Source: Apostichopus japonicus | Taxonomy: Eukaryota; Echinodermata; Holothuroidea; Aspidochirotida; Stichopodidae | Direction: 5' to 3' | DNA: 64,000 nt | Assembly (NCBI RefSeq): GCF_037975245.1 | Contig: NC_092571.1 | Span: 15,123,917 to 15,187,916 of the forward strand | In this document: in pieces, positions 10,763 to 23,830 of the stretch | Position numbering within the stretch: position 1 is the stretch's first letter | Layout: each line of letters starts with the position of its first letter | The notes under the pieces: generated by a model | What the model was told of the DNA's origin: nothing | The model's database searches: none | Seen by the model: the letters and a program-made list of their open reading frames with translations, nothing else | Translations under genes and position numbers: made by a program

Positions 10763-13450
10763 GTGCCGAAGCACATATCTTCAAAGTACTGTCTCCAACT
10801 TTCAATTGTTTCAAGCTACTATGTGACCAAAGAGAAGTTCTCAAGGTGAAGTTGCAGATCTGAAAGGACCAGTAATTTTACTAGGAAACCTTTCGACCAC
10901 GTACACCTTTGAAGTAGGATAGGATTACACAGTATTTGAATTCTTCATCGATCGGCTTGTATTAAATTAGCTGAAACTCTATAGACTAGTCTTGCAAGGT
11001 TTAAAGAAATGGCTCCTTACATAGTTGGCATGATTCAAATTCATCCAGTGCAAATTCATCCAGATGCAAATTCATCAATATAATTGGTCGAGAACTTGCT
11101 AGAACAGTAAGCTGTCTGAATTAGCATCTTCAGATCGATTATGGGTTTGCTGAGTTAGGGAGCAATATTTTCGAAGTACAAGGACCAACCAATGAACACA
11201 ATTTTAACATAAGAGGCAGAGATAAGACACTATAGCAGAAATCATTATGTCTTCTTTCTATTTATTACTGATAAATGCAAATATTTTCATTAAAAATCAT
11301 TATGAAATTTCATGTTACTTTCAGAAATATATAAACAAAGCAACTTCTACAACTTCAGCTCATTCACATTCATGCTATCAGCTAGAAAATTTACCATGAG
11401 GCACATTTTCTATGAGGCATTGATGTGAATACCACTGACATAACTTGTGCTATTCAAATGGATAAAGGGCTTGGTCAAGTCATGAATAAGGCTCTGCCCC
11501 ATATATTGCACATGTACAAAAAGGGTTACTGCTGTACATGCAATACTTTTTTGATGGGGGAGAGAGGGGGGGGGGGAGATGTGGTAACATGTTGAAAAGA
11601 CCACATCTTTTAATTTGTCATTTTTCTTTTGAACATATGCAAATGCTTGAAATGAAAGCACTTGGAAATTTCTTAAAGAGATAGGCAGTTGTTGCCCTTG
11701 CACTGCTTTGAAGTCTGCACCACTGTAAATATTGTTGAAGGAGTGGAGTTCTGCGAATCTCTTGATAGTCAAGTAATAAATTTTTCTTTCACTGTTTGTT
11801 AAACAGCTCCTAGCAGTAATATGTATTTACACGACATTGTATCTGAGGTTCATTATGTAACCGGTGTTTTCTACATACAGTCAAATTAAAAACCAATGTT
11901 AAACTTGTTCACCTGCAATGGTCTAAATTCAGAAAGTACATCAATATCATAACTCTTTTGCATGTTGTATAACGGTACTGAATTTGAAGTGGATTATATT
12001 TATAAATGAATATAGCAATGTTTTGGGTAAAAGCAATTAAAGCATCCACTTGAACTTCATGTTTTCCTTGCATTGTTTGCTACTTCCTCCTATCTAGATT
12101 CGAAAGGGACATATAGATAAATGCTCAATACCTCAAACAACATTATTTAACCTTGTTTCCCACAAAAAATGTTCTGTCCCAGTTTCTGTAAACTACTCGG
12201 GATAAATGGAGGGGTGGGGGGGGGGGGGAGTTGGACAGGTTGGGAAACTAAATATTTGACAGATGTTGTATTTGACAATAAAATTCACCTTCCCAAGGAA
12301 GTAATACAGTTCTTTAAGTGGCATTTTATGAAGGACCTACAGTATGTAACGATAGCAGAATTGTTTATTGCCTCCTGCTGAAATGTCCAATAAAGACTCG
12401 CAGTATTGGAATGTTCATCAGATTCCTCATTTTATAGAAACATCTGTGTTTATTGAAACTTTCCTAGGATGTTGCCAACAAGATGCAGTTGAAGTCTACT
12501 GTACCTTGTTGTCAAAGGTGGAGCTCACAAAAAGTCCTATCAACTAGTCTTATTCAAGCAGTGGCAACATATGGGAAAAAAGAAAAGCAAAATATGGTAC
12601 AATTTTGTTAATATTATTTTGAACTATTTATCCCAACACCCTATCCTCCTTTTAAGACTTTTGCAAGCTTGTAAACCAGTTACAGCACTCATGCAACATG
12701 ATATGACAAAGGTTCATTGTCAGAACATGAAACTAGCAATTTGGAGTAAATTTGTTAAAAGAATGATGAAGTTAATACACTGAAATATTGAATGGGGCTC
12801 AAAAGAGCTTAAGAAGTCTTTTGAGGTACATTACTTGTTCTGATAAATATATTAATTGCCCTAAGATTCAGCTATTAAAGCAGCTACTAGTCAGATACTA
12901 GATAGTATGGGATCATGAAGGTTTTCAGGTTTTACCTATATTGGCCTCAAATAACCTTTGACTTGGCTAAGAGCACTCAGCACATGATACACCTGCATAC
13001 AATCTTCCATTCATCATTCCAATATTGAACTATCATGTTAACATGGCTTTCAGTTTCATATATCTAGTTATCTCACATGGGCTTCTGCTATACTGTAACA
13101 CCTACTGAAAATTCAGTAGCCAACACCTACTGAAAATTCCAGTATAAATATAAAATTAATGAAATGATTCAGAAAATACTTTAACAGAAAGGAAAACTAT
13201 TATAAACACTTCTGTTCATACTGACCTCAGCGTAAACAATTTAGAGACCAAGAACATATGGTATAATAACTATTAGCTAACATTTCTTCCTTCTACTCTG
13301 CAATTTTGAGAGAACAATAAGCAAAATTGATACTGGCAAATGTAACATAGCAACAATAACAATAATTCACAAATGATGATGACATCAGAAAAAGTAGCAA
13401 CCAAGACAATGATGATGATTTGAAAATCTTAATGAGCAATCCTAAATGTA
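10763..13450. other. No gene recognised; one 120-codon frame
   Basis: AT-rich sequence with oligo-G tracts at about 11561-11577 and 12211-12227. A minus-strand frame at 11772-11410 (120 codons, starting MTIKRFAELHSFNNIYSGAD) is the longest. It matches no family I know, spans a poly-G tract and is probably chance. Confidence 0.35.
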
Positions 13451-13564
13451 ACTAGAATATCACTTTTAGTAGAGCAGGGTTCTCACAAGCACGTTCTAAC
13501 CTGGTGGTGGTCGTGGTTTGAATATGATTTTGCCTCTCCCTGCATGGTTTGAAAGTTTAGCGCC

Positions 13565-14870
13565 CGGGCTGAACATTTATGAACCAGGAAAAGCTTGCTG
13601 CGACTTATCTGGTCCGAAAAATTATAGCATGAGGTAAATTTCCTCCTGGGTGCATAAGTATCATAACAGTTCAAGAATTTTTACCAAAGGTGATCATATT
13701 TGAATATCTGGAGTCGGCTTGGACTTGAAGGGTCTTGGATTTGGCTCATACCAAGTGGGCTCGGACTTGGCTCAGACTCTGGCTAATTGGACTCGACTAC
13801 AGCTCTGCCATAAATATAAAAAGATAATGGATTGTTAATAATTTATTATATGATGTTGAGAAGGTAGAGACTTAGAAAGTTAACTCCTAAATGTAATGGA
13901 TAGCATTAAACTCTTCGTTTCACTAACAAAAGGATTCTCAAATACAGTACTAGCAACATTACAGCTGAAATAATGGATCACCAATACGATGCAGTGAAGA
14001 AAGGGAGTTAGTTAGTTTCACTAACAAAAGGATACCACATGCAGTACCAACAAGAGGGATGCCCATTATATTGAGGGTCCACTAGATTTAAGGTTTGCTA
14101 GACCCAACACCCCCATTGTGGGAAGCATTATTGAGCGTCTAGTTAGCATTTATTGGGTAACCGAAAGTATTGAAGGACCTTGGTGAATCCCCTCCCAGTA
14201 GTTTTATAACATTTATGAACCAGGAAGAGCTTGCTGCCACTTATCTGGTCCGAAAAAATTATAGCATGAGGTAAATTTCCTCCTGGGTGCATAATTATCA
14301 TAACAGTTCAAGAATTTTTACCAAAGGTGATCTTTGGTATCTGGAGTCGGCTCGGACTTGAGGGGTCTTGTATTTGGCTCAGACCAGATGGACTCGGACT
14401 TGGAACGGGCTCTGGCTAATTGGACTCGACTACGGCTCTGCCATAAATATAAAGAGATAATGGATTGTTAGTAATTTATTATATGATGTTGTGAAGGTAG
14501 ACACTTAGAGAGTACTCCTAAATGTAATGGATAGCATTAAACTCTTCGTTTCACTAACAAAAGGATTCTCAAATACAGTACTAGCAACATTACAACTAGA
14601 ATAGTTGATTACCAATACGCTGCAGTGAAGTAAGGGAGTTTAATAAAGAGCATCCCTCAATGTAATGACTAGGATGAAACTCTTAGTTTCACTAACAAAA
14701 GTATACCACATGCAGTACCAACATGGGGGGGGGGGGAGGATGCCCATTACATTGAGGGTCCACTAGACTTAAGGTTTGCTAGACCCAACATCCCCATTGT
14801 GGGAAGCATTATTGAGCATCTAGTTAGCATTAATTGGGTAACTGAAGTATTAAAAGACCTTAGTGTCTCC
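13565..14870 (+). repeat. Large tandem duplication, about 640-700 bp unit, two copies
   Basis: Sequence at 13573-14170 recurs at 14210-14860. Shared blocks include the ACATTTATGAACCAGGAA start, a CTGGAGTCGGCTCGGACTTG segment, and two blocks with TTTCACTAACAAAAG. An oligo-G tract has expanded only in the second copy (about 14726). Confidence 0.75.
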
Positions 14871-15032
14871 CCTGCCAGCAGTATAACAACTAGAATAATG
14901 GATTGGTGAAACAATGTTTTATTTGATACAGTGAAGTAAGGGAGTTACATGAATAATAGTTAATGCAATGAATATGATTAAAATCTTTGTTTTACTAACG
15001 GAAATTATTCTCAAATACAGCAACATAAGAAT

Positions 15033-15515
15033 TTGTATAAATGGATTACTAATAATGAATTTTATGATGCTGTGAAGGAAGAAAATTCATTAACAAATTT
15101 TAATTTGTATGCTGCATGTCATATACCTGTCCAGAAACTAAAAAGAAAAATTCAAACTCATAGAATGCACCGTACCTGGCTCCAAGCAATGAAATATAAA
15201 TCTAGTCCGCATTGTATCTACAGAAGTTGTTTGTCCAATTTTAATCGAAAGCCTTTCCTTTCATTGAAAATTTTGATCTTCAGTAAAAATATTCTTCTGT
15301 CTGCAGATTTTATTGATGACAGTACTTCCTTCTCTTGTGGAGAAATTCCACCAGCTCTTGTTAACCTACAACAAACCAAAACAACATTTCAATCATATGT
15401 CAAAGTTTCACTGAAGTACATTCCATGTAAATATTTTTTTAAAGCCTCACATTTTGATATTGACATTGTTGCAAAAGGTACAAATAAACACATCATAATC
15501 AAGGTTAAAATGTGA
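15033..15515 (+). CDS. Uncharacterised 160-codon open frame
   Basis: A frame starting MYKWITNNEFYDAVKEENSL and ending HIIIKVKM stays open for 483 bp in AT-rich DNA, directly after the large tandem duplication. It has no membrane segment, zinc motif or repeat and I recognise no family. It could be a fragment of a retroelement or a chance frame. No splice partner was found. Confidence 0.2.
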   Translation: MYKWITNNEFYDAVKEENSLTNFNLYAACHIPVQKLKRKIQTHRMHRTWLQAMKYKSSPHCIYRSCLSNFNRKPFLSLKILIFSKNILLSADFIDDSTSFSCGEIPPALVNLQQTKTTFQSYVKVSLKYIPCKYFFKASHFDIDIVAKGTNKHIIIKVKM

Positions 15516-18500
15516 TGGTGTGTTAACACCTCAAGTCTTTGCTTCACAATCCTACCTACAATTCATTCCAGCCTGCCAGATGGCAGATTTACAGTACATT
15601 TGGTTTTCAAAGACTACACATTAAGTCATTTCAATTCTGATTACATTCTATGATGGTGGAAGTAGCAAAGTAAAACAAAAGGTTTGGCAGTGGACTTGGT
15701 GGGAAGTGGAAAGTCTTTCTTACATTACTTTGTTAACCGTTGCCTTAGATCGTTTTAATTTTTTGAAAATAAACAGCAACTTTTCATCATCTTTTTTCCT
15801 GTTGAAACTTAGTACAGTAAATTTATATTATGTATAGTGTGTGTTGATCAGACTTAGAGGATATTAAAGGGAAGACTTTAGAAAACTAACTTCAGGTCAT
15901 AGGGATTTAAAATATATCTCACAGTCAATACTTACTGAATATTAAAGACAACTAGGGATGTTTGCAATATATGCTTGTGGGAGCTCCTTATTTCCATATA
16001 AGCCATTTCTCACTGCATCCCATGGTCAGCATGAACCAGCAGCTCAAAGTTACAGTATTTTGATATCCTGTGTCGACCTTGAAATTGCAGCCCTGTACTT
16101 CTTGCAATAAAGTGGAGCATATCTGCTGTGGTGTTCTCATTCTGCATTCATGCATTCCTCAAATTGTGCCAAATTTAAGCCATCTTTTCTGACAAGAGAA
16201 TGAACATAAATAAGTCCAGATAATTGTTTCATAAATTGCAGGTGGAAGTCTTGACAGTGCAGTTCCCTATTTGATGTCAATACTTAGTGTACATGTTGTC
16301 CAATATTCATGTCAGTTTAGTTAATTTAACTATCACTTTTTTCATGGAAACCGCATATATGCAACAATTGAGAAAAATGCCACACTACTAAATTTGAATA
16401 TTGATCTATTATTTGGTATGTAAGTTGTACCCAGGAATTTAGCATGCAATCACTTCAAGAGATTGACTGAGTATTCATGCATGGTTCAATGCCTCATCCC
16501 GCATGCAGTTCATTTACTTAAAAATTGCATGCACCCTAGACTATGTATACCGGTACATTTAGTCCCTCAACGTATCATTTGGGGTTTAAGCTCAGGACTA
16601 CTTGTGTACACAGACTTTGGCATTATGACTGAGCTCATTTTTAATGTTTGGTTTCAATGATGTTGAAACTTTCCACTCACGATGGCATATGTGTGTGTGT
16701 GCATTGGTAGGAGTACTGTGTTTGTGATCCTAGCTTGTAAACACAGTTTCTCATGACAGTAAGCTTTATTGGACAGATCTCATAGTTGGTACAGTATGTA
16801 TGTATAGATGCATCACAAGTACAAGAAGCCTATTGTTTTTGGGGAAGGTCAAAGGAAATTTAGGTAAAAATGGTCAAATTGTGAAAACTCAATTTGAAGC
16901 ATGGATAGATCTGTTTATTGGTATGTCTAGGCCAGTGGTTGGGTCAACAGGACAAACTTGTGAAAACCTTATTTAAACCATACATCTCAAAGCAGGGTAC
17001 ACTAGCTTGCAGAGATATATATGTTTAGTATCATGTTATACTGTATCGCTACAGAAGGCTTTCAGTGGTCTTTTTAGATCCCCAACTGTCACTTTGAAAA
17101 TGTTGTTTATCACAGTTCTCAATAGTTTTTTTGCTGTATATTATTAAGATACAATAAGTTGTACATGCAGCCTACACATATACAGTAGCATACATGTCAG
17201 ATTGACAAATTCATAAAATGAAACTTATTACATAATGGAAACCATGTGCAGTGCAGTTTGCATAATGGTGATCTATTTATACACCCAACCAGCTAGTATC
17301 GGATCATAGCAACATGTTACCACATGTATGCATTTAAGTGTTTTGTCACACAGTACAGTGCTAACATCATACAAGGGAGTTTTATTTGTTCCATAACAAC
17401 TCTGATCATAATAGCCTGTTCGTGCAGGGAGTTGTAATGGAACAACTCCCTGGTTTGTGCTACAGTATGGACATGAGAACTATCTAGTGCCTGTTGAACA
17501 TTAGTCTTGTGCATTTTCATGTTACTTACTAACACCAAATTACTGCACACATAAAAGTATGAAAACTGAATACAATCAAGAGCTTTTATTTGGACATGAT
17601 ACCCAATATGAAACTACTTTAGTTGCACATACTGTATGTATGCTGGTTTTTATCATGAATGATTTTTATAGGAGCCATGATTTTTTTATTTTTTATGAAG
17701 TAGGTCTGGATTCCCTTGGCATTATAACCTGATTGAAATTTAACCTCTGTGATTGCACTAATATGTGAGACCATTGATCAACCTAATTAATAGCTTTTAA
17801 TGATGAAGACACTGATAACAATTTCATAACTCATTAGTGTGAACACAATGCAAGGTTCAATGAGGTACTGTTTACTTCCTTAAAATGTATAGCTGGTGGT
17901 TTTTCAACATACTCTAATCCTTTCAAATATGTTACATTGAATCTTTACACTTTTCCATTGATATATCACAGACTGTGTTTTTTGTTATGGGACTCTGTAA
18001 AACTGGATCAAACCTAGCAATTTTGGACAAGGAATTTGCTCTTTTCGCAAAAACTCCTAAGTGCTCAAGTGACTGTACAGTAGGTCACCCTGTGAAGGCA
18101 TTGTGGGACTTTGAGGAATACTTTTGATCAAGCTATTACTTCAGCACTAGTAACACTACCCACATCATAACGTTAATATCAAAATGCCTAAATAACTTAG
18201 CCATGATTGCGTTGTTATTCTAAAATGAATACTCAATTGTTTACCTTCAGCCATGATTCATCCCATTGGTGCAGGGGGAAAAAACTCATGTTACAAAAAA
18301 TTGTTGTACACTGCTACACTGAGGCCCTGTGTGACTTAGTTCTCCGAATCAGAACCAATGACACACCACTACTACTGTACGCACAGGGCTAAGTGATGCA
18401 CACTAACACATATATAGAGAATATTGTGGGGATGAATATTGTACCGAGACGGCAAACGTTTTCACATTTTTTACTTTTGTAACTCGTTTATGGAATCTAT

Positions 18501-18654
18501 CAGGCCCTTTCTTTTACTATAGTGTTCCGCATGCTTGAGTATCTGTTTTTGTGGAGTTGTGACTTTCTGACTGCCTTATTTTATGGCAGAGAGATTGAGA
18601 CATACCCAAAGATTTATATTTCGTGAAATGGTTCAAAATTGCATCGCACGAATG
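15516..18654. other. AT-rich, no gene seen
   Basis: No array, RNA gene or convincing frame was found. Words ACTGTA and TACAGTA recur often, as elsewhere in the window. Confidence 0.4.
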
Positions 18655-19042
18655 CAAGTTCTTTCATACCCCTAAATTGACACATCTGTCGATAAGCTTA
18701 CTGTAGTGAAGGCCTAAGTAAACATCCATTATCTTTGGATGCTGTTTGCTATGCTCTGAGCCTCTAACCTCAGACAGTGGTATTATATTGAGGTAATTTT
18801 GGTTATTTTTAGGGAGTAAGATTTCCAAATGCCCAAAACATGCACAAACATAATTTGATCAGCATATACCTGAAATGGATTCAAACTCATGAAATATTTA
18901 ACTCTGCTTGGCTGCAAAAAGTTATGGTTGCCTGCTGTATAGTTGCTAGTACTAGCTACAGTAGTAGTAGGCTAGTATAGTAATAGTAGTACTAGTAGTA
19001 GGCCTAGTAATATTTGGAGGTGCGTCAATTATTAAGCCTTTA
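18655..19042 (+). mobile_element. Second copy of the 2069-2656 element (interior and right end)
   Basis: This copy starts at GCAAGTTCTTTCATACC and runs in the same order as 2255-2660, ending GGTGCGTCAATTATTAAGCC. The left terminal repeat is absent. A TAG/TAGTAG-rich insertion is present at about 18945-19010. Confidence 0.65.
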
Positions 19043-19916
19043 CTTTAAAGATCTGGAAGATCACCAGGCTGCAAAATGTGTAGGTTGACCAGTCTGTTAC
19101 AAGTATATACTTTAATTTATTTATCACATTTTATATTCCGAGTATCAGCAAAGGCAGTAGCAGGCAGCTGTGATTTACCATAGCCAGTAATACTGATAGG
19201 TCCAATTTAGAGCTAACGTTAGGCCTAGGCTAGTCTACTCTAACTCTAACCATGGTCTTACTTTATTTGTGTTCAGCATGAAGGTATTTACTCTAAATGT
19301 TATTAATATATCCGGAACACTTTTAAGGAATTTACTTACAATGCATATACTCCACCAAAGTTCCAAAAGCCAACTTCAAATGGGCAACGTTTACGGTAAC
19401 CTGCGGCACTTTCCTTTGTAGACTACTGTACATGGCTAGGCCCACATAAAGTAACGTTGAATGTAGGCTATTGGGATAGCAACGATACGATCCGATCGAC
19501 TGCCCTACCACCGAACACAGAAAGAACTGCTTATATATGGGGGCGTTGTTTCGTTACGTGTAAATTTGCCAGTTAAAATAGAAACTCTTATTTTCTTAAA
19601 TATCCCAAATTAATGGAAGAAAAAGTACAATTACGAAGATTTCAGTGTAATTAGAGGAACCTTTAAGTTTCGGAACTATATATAGCCGCATTCGGTCAAA
19701 ATCGAGGTGTACAGTTGGGATCAACATATATACCATGTTCGTAATTCTGTTATATACCCTTCGGAATTACCTCCACTTTTGAAGGGAAATTTTACCCTTT
19801 AAATGAACGATTTTTTTTTTGTAACTTCGGAATTGAAAAGTTTATGAGGTTTTCTCTTAACTCGAAATAATCATTCCTCAAAGGGAGTGAAATTGATTGA
19901 ACAAGAAGACCCTAGA
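19043..19916. other. No gene seen
   Basis: Unassigned sequence between two repeats. It contains a TAGGCCTA octamer at 19220 and a TATATA-rich stretch at about 19677. Confidence 0.35.
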
Positions 19917-20002
19917 CTTAGGTTTACCTGGTGTCAGGTAAACCTATCCCCGAGGTAAACCTAAGTCCCAGCTACCATGCTATGAAGTAAACCAAAATAC
20001 CA

Positions 20003-20004
<2 letters not shown>
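19917..20004 (-). repeat. Interspersed repeat attached to TA microsatellite, copy 2 (inverted)
   Basis: It carries the same blocks as 1101-1315 on the opposite strand, including a closer inverted pair TTAGGTTTACC / GGTAAACCTAA about 35 bp apart. Confidence 0.6.
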
Positions 20005-20053
<49 letters not shown>

Positions 20054-20057
20054 CATA

Positions 20058-20089
<32 letters not shown>

Positions 20090-20102
20090 GATATATATAG
20101 AT

Positions 20103-20146
<44 letters not shown>

Positions 20147-20250
20147 ATGTATATATATATATTTATATATATACATGTATATTTATTTACATATATACGA
20201 ATATATATATATATAGACATGTATATATCTATATATATATATATATTTAT
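20005..20250. repeat. TA-rich microsatellite
   Basis: About 245 bp of TA dinucleotides with TACATG, TAGATA and TTTATA variants. Reading frames in it are artefacts. Confidence 0.95.
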
Positions 20251-22335
20251 CCTAGCTTTTGGAAATCGACATCAAAATGTACATGGTTGTCAAATTAGAG
20301 TGCTCTCCTAGCAACTCATTCAGTATTTCAAGTGTTTTTTATGATTTACAATTCAGCTATCTACCAATAATTGACTCTTGTGCCTCTTCAACCCCCCCCC
20401 CCCCACGGTGCCACCCCCACCCCCAGGAAGTCTATCTGTCAGTTTCTATTTATATCTGATTAAATATGCCTCAAAATCAAGACTTCTCACTGAAATTTAT
20501 TGTTCAGTGTTCCAATTAACTTGTCTTCCCCATCTGTCTTATTTAATGTTTCCTGTTTTCAGTAACCATCTTTGAAGATGACAACAAAAAACCGCATCTC
20601 TGCTTCTATTTTTCTATGTTTTGGACGGTATAGATATTCTAGTCTATTATTCATCTACTTTTGTGTCTACTACGCTTCCTTAATAATCTTCTTTATACGT
20701 CAAAGAAATGGATTAAAATTGTGATTTTTAACAGTTGATGTGAATCCCGAAAAGGCACTTCTTGTCCTGAAATATGGGTTGTGGGGGGAGGGGAAGGGGG
20801 TGGTGTAGGGGAGAGAAGGGTGTAATGTAAGTTGATGTATTTTTGATATCTCTATCCACATTTTCAGAAGATGTAGAATGATTGTGTGAAGCATCTTTTG
20901 TGAGTTAAGATTTGAATATTCATATATTAAGTACATAATAAGTATATGAATATTGATATATATTTAAGTATAAAATAAGAATATGTTTATTAGGGGGGGG
21001 GGGCATACTTAGTAATTTGAATATTGCCTTTTTTATAAAGTTTCTTTATCAGCTATTGATTCTTTTAAATCTATCTTCCTTTATAAAAAAAAACTTAAAG
21101 AAAACATCTTGTTGTACCCCCCCCCATGATGACAATTTTACCTGTCAGTCATGTTACAAACAAAATGATATTTGATTAATCAAATTTAATATTATGCAAA
21201 AATCAGATTCCATCTATTTAAGCTAATGTTGTCATTTTGTTTTGCCTATAAATGATAAAATCAGGTTGATCATTTGAAAAGCATTTGGTTAAAACATGTT
21301 ACCCATTATCTCCACAAGAAAAAGTCTATAGGATTTTCGGTATTTAATGCAAATAAACCGAACCAGAATGCAACCAGAATGCAAAATGCATTGAGGTTTC
21401 GATGACTTCAATGCACTACACTTCTGCTTGTTAACCAGCAGTAGCTGTTACAATATAAATGGCCCGAACCACTATTTTGATGTACAATTACACAATGGCA
21501 TGATAAACACAGGTCAGTATACTGTACGTGGCAATACACACCTCCACCAAAAACAAGTATGAGAAGTATCCATGATTCCCAACGTTAGATATCATGTAAA
21601 GGGTTTTAGAGTTTGACCTCTGGTGACCTCCAATGAGATTTGACCTCACAAGCAACAGATTCTTGCCAGGGGGTTGTGTGTTTTTGACACAATAATATTG
21701 ATATTATCTGCAAACATTTAATACTAGGGTCTTTAAGTTGGATGTGCAACAGGTATGTCTAGAATCATACATAAAAATGAATCTGTATTGTTGTAACATC
21801 ATTTGTGTTGTTAAATTTTAGGCACAATGGTGAGTAAATATTTCTTACAAGTAAATCCTTAAAGTCAGTCCCACCAAAAAAGCTTCCTTTTGTTCCAAAA
21901 TGTTCAAAAGTGTACAGTTAACTGTATTAATACTGTTGCTAAGAAGTTATATTATGCTGTCGTTTGCTTAAAAAGGTCAATGGTAGTTCACTGTCTGTTC
22001 TTTACTTGGTTGTCTACTTTTAGCATATATTGATTGGGACAACTTGATTTGGGTCAGGTAGTTCAAGGATGTTAACTAGGGTGAAGAAAAAAACCCGCCC
22101 ATGAACCGATTTGGCATGGAAAATATTGACCTATGTTATATTATCCATTAACCAGTAAAACATATTTGAAGCGAATGTTATTCTTCTCTAGCAACATTTT
22201 TGAAGAAATAGTGTAAGAGTACTAAATGAATTTGTCTGGTTGGTCTAAATAGATGCAATATGAGTGGATGCAGTTTGGTAATGCAATTTTTCAATTTTTT
22301 TTGTGTGTGTGCTTTTTACTTTGTGTTTGTAAAAG
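20251..22335. other. No gene; oligo-C/G tracts and a diverged repeat
   Basis: Oligo-C at about 20391-20405 and oligo-G at about 20994-21003. At 21370-21700 a block (GCATTGAGGTTTCGATGAC, later TTTGACCTCTGGTGACC) is a diverged copy of sequence at 26045-26220. Confidence 0.45.
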
Positions 22336-22339
22336 ACGA

Positions 22340-22412
22340 GCAGAAGTTGGGATTGAACTGGGGATCTTAGGTTGCCAAAATGTTTCTGTACCACTAGACC
22401 ATGAGGTGGGAC
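22340..22412 (-). repeat. tRNA-derived SINE-like sequence
   Basis: On the minus strand an A-box-like TGGTCTAGTGGTACAG and a B-box-like CCAGTTCAATCCC lie at tRNA spacing. The stems are not intact. Confidence 0.5.
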
Positions 22413-22493
22413 CCTGAAATTGGAAGCTTTTCAAATACTTAAAGATCCAGTTGTTTGGACTTAGGTTTTTTTCAAAACTTTCTCTTCACTGAG

Positions 22494-22720
22494 CCTTGTC
22501 AGGAAGAGGGGAGACCTCTCCACTGAACCTTGTCAGGGAGAGGGGTAGTAGCCAACTCGCTTACCCGCTTGGGAACCTTGTCAGAGAGAGGGGTAGTAGC
22601 CATCTCACTTTGGCCGCTTGGGAACCTTGTCAGGGGGAGGTGGCCGCGCAACTCCCTTTGGCCGCTTGGAACCTTGTCAGGGGGAGGGGGCCACGCAACT
22701 CGCATAGGCCACTTCGGATT
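22494..22720 (+). repeat. 48-bp minisatellite (CCTTGTCAGGGAGAGGGG)
   Basis: CCTTGTCAG occurs near 22494, 22528, 22575, 22624 and 22672. The unit is GC-rich compared with its surroundings and contains CGCTTGGGAA. Confidence 0.85.
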
Positions 22721-22754
22721 GCCAGCGAACTCCTTTTACAGAATCCACTAACCC

Positions 22755-22815
22755 ACCCAGGGATTGAACCGTGCTGATCAGTAGCATCACAGACGGAACA
22801 ACCAATTACACCATT
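22755..22815 (-). repeat. tRNA-derived SINE-like sequence
   Basis: The minus strand shows GGTGTAATTGGTTGTTCC (A-box region) and CGGTTCAATCCCTGG (B box). It is decayed. Confidence 0.5.
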
Positions 22816-22879
22816 TTGGTTCCCAAGAAAATAAGCTTCGTTTCTTACCTTTATACTTCCGCTTGTCCCAAAGAACAGA

Positions 22880-23830
22880 AAATTAAAAGGCTCTGGTGGG
22901 GGCTTGAACTCATGAGAGTGTGTTTGTCCAAATCTCTCAGTCCAGAGCACTAACCACTGTGCCACAGTAACTGTTAAGAAATAATGCTCGTTTCTAATAT
23001 ATCAACCTCAGAATGGAAGGAGGAAAAGAGCAGAAAATTAAAATGCATGTCTCTGGCATGGGCTCGAACTCATGACAAAGTGTTTGCCCAACTCTCTCAG
23101 TCCAGAGCACTAACCACTGTGCCACAGTAACTGTTAAGAAATAATGCTCGTTTCTAATATATCAACCTCAGAATGGAAGGAGGAAAAGAGCAGAAAATTA
23201 AAATGCATGTCTCTGGCATGGGCTCGAACTCATGACAAAGTGTTTGCCCAACTCTCTCAGTCCAGAGCACTAACCACTGTGCCACAGTAACTGTTAAGAA
23301 ATAATGCTCGTTTCTAATATATCAACCTCAGAATGGAAGGAGGAAAAGAGCAGAAAATTAAAATGCATGCCTCTGGCATGGGCTCGAACTCATGACAAAG
23401 TGTTTGCTCAACTCTCTCAGTCCAGAGCACTAACCACTGTGCCATAGTAACTGTTAAGAAATAATGCTCGTTTCTAATATATCAACCTCAGAATGGAAGG
23501 AGGAAAAGAGCAGAAAATTAAAATGCATGTCTCTGGCATGGGCTCGAACTCATGACAAAGTGTTTGCCCAACTCTCTCAGTCCAGAGCACTAACCACTGT
23601 GCCACAGTAACTGTTAAGAAATAATGCTCGTTTCTAATATATCAACCTCAGAATGGAAGAAGGAAAAGAGCAGAAAATTAAAATGCATGCCTCTGGCATG
23701 GGCTCGAACTCATGACAAAGTGTTTGCCCAACTCTCTCAGTCCAGAGCACTAACCACTGTGCCATAGTAACTGTTAAGAAAATATGCTCGTTTCTAATAT
23801 TTCAACCTCAGAATGGATGGAGGAAATTGC
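22880..23830 (-). repeat. 160-bp tandem array of a tRNA-derived SINE head
   Basis: TCCAGAGCACTAACCACTG recurs at 22941, 23101, 23261, 23421, 23581 and 23741, exactly 160 bp apart. On the minus strand each unit reads TGGCACAGTGGTTAGTGC (A box) and GAGTTCGAGCCC (B box), with class II tRNA-like spacing, followed by an A/G-rich tail. Internal units are nearly identical, so amplification or gene conversion is recent. A decayed fragment of the same unit lies at 24275-24412. Confidence 0.9.

Noticed and set aside
22496-22965. Several overlapping frames of 68-111 codons on both strands
   Set aside because: They arise from the GC-rich 48-bp minisatellite and SINE-like sequence; all strands and frames look alike.
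22941-23800. CRISPR-like regularly spaced repeats
   Set aside because: The period is a head-to-tail 160-bp tandem unit with no unique spacers, in an animal genome; units carry Pol III boxes.
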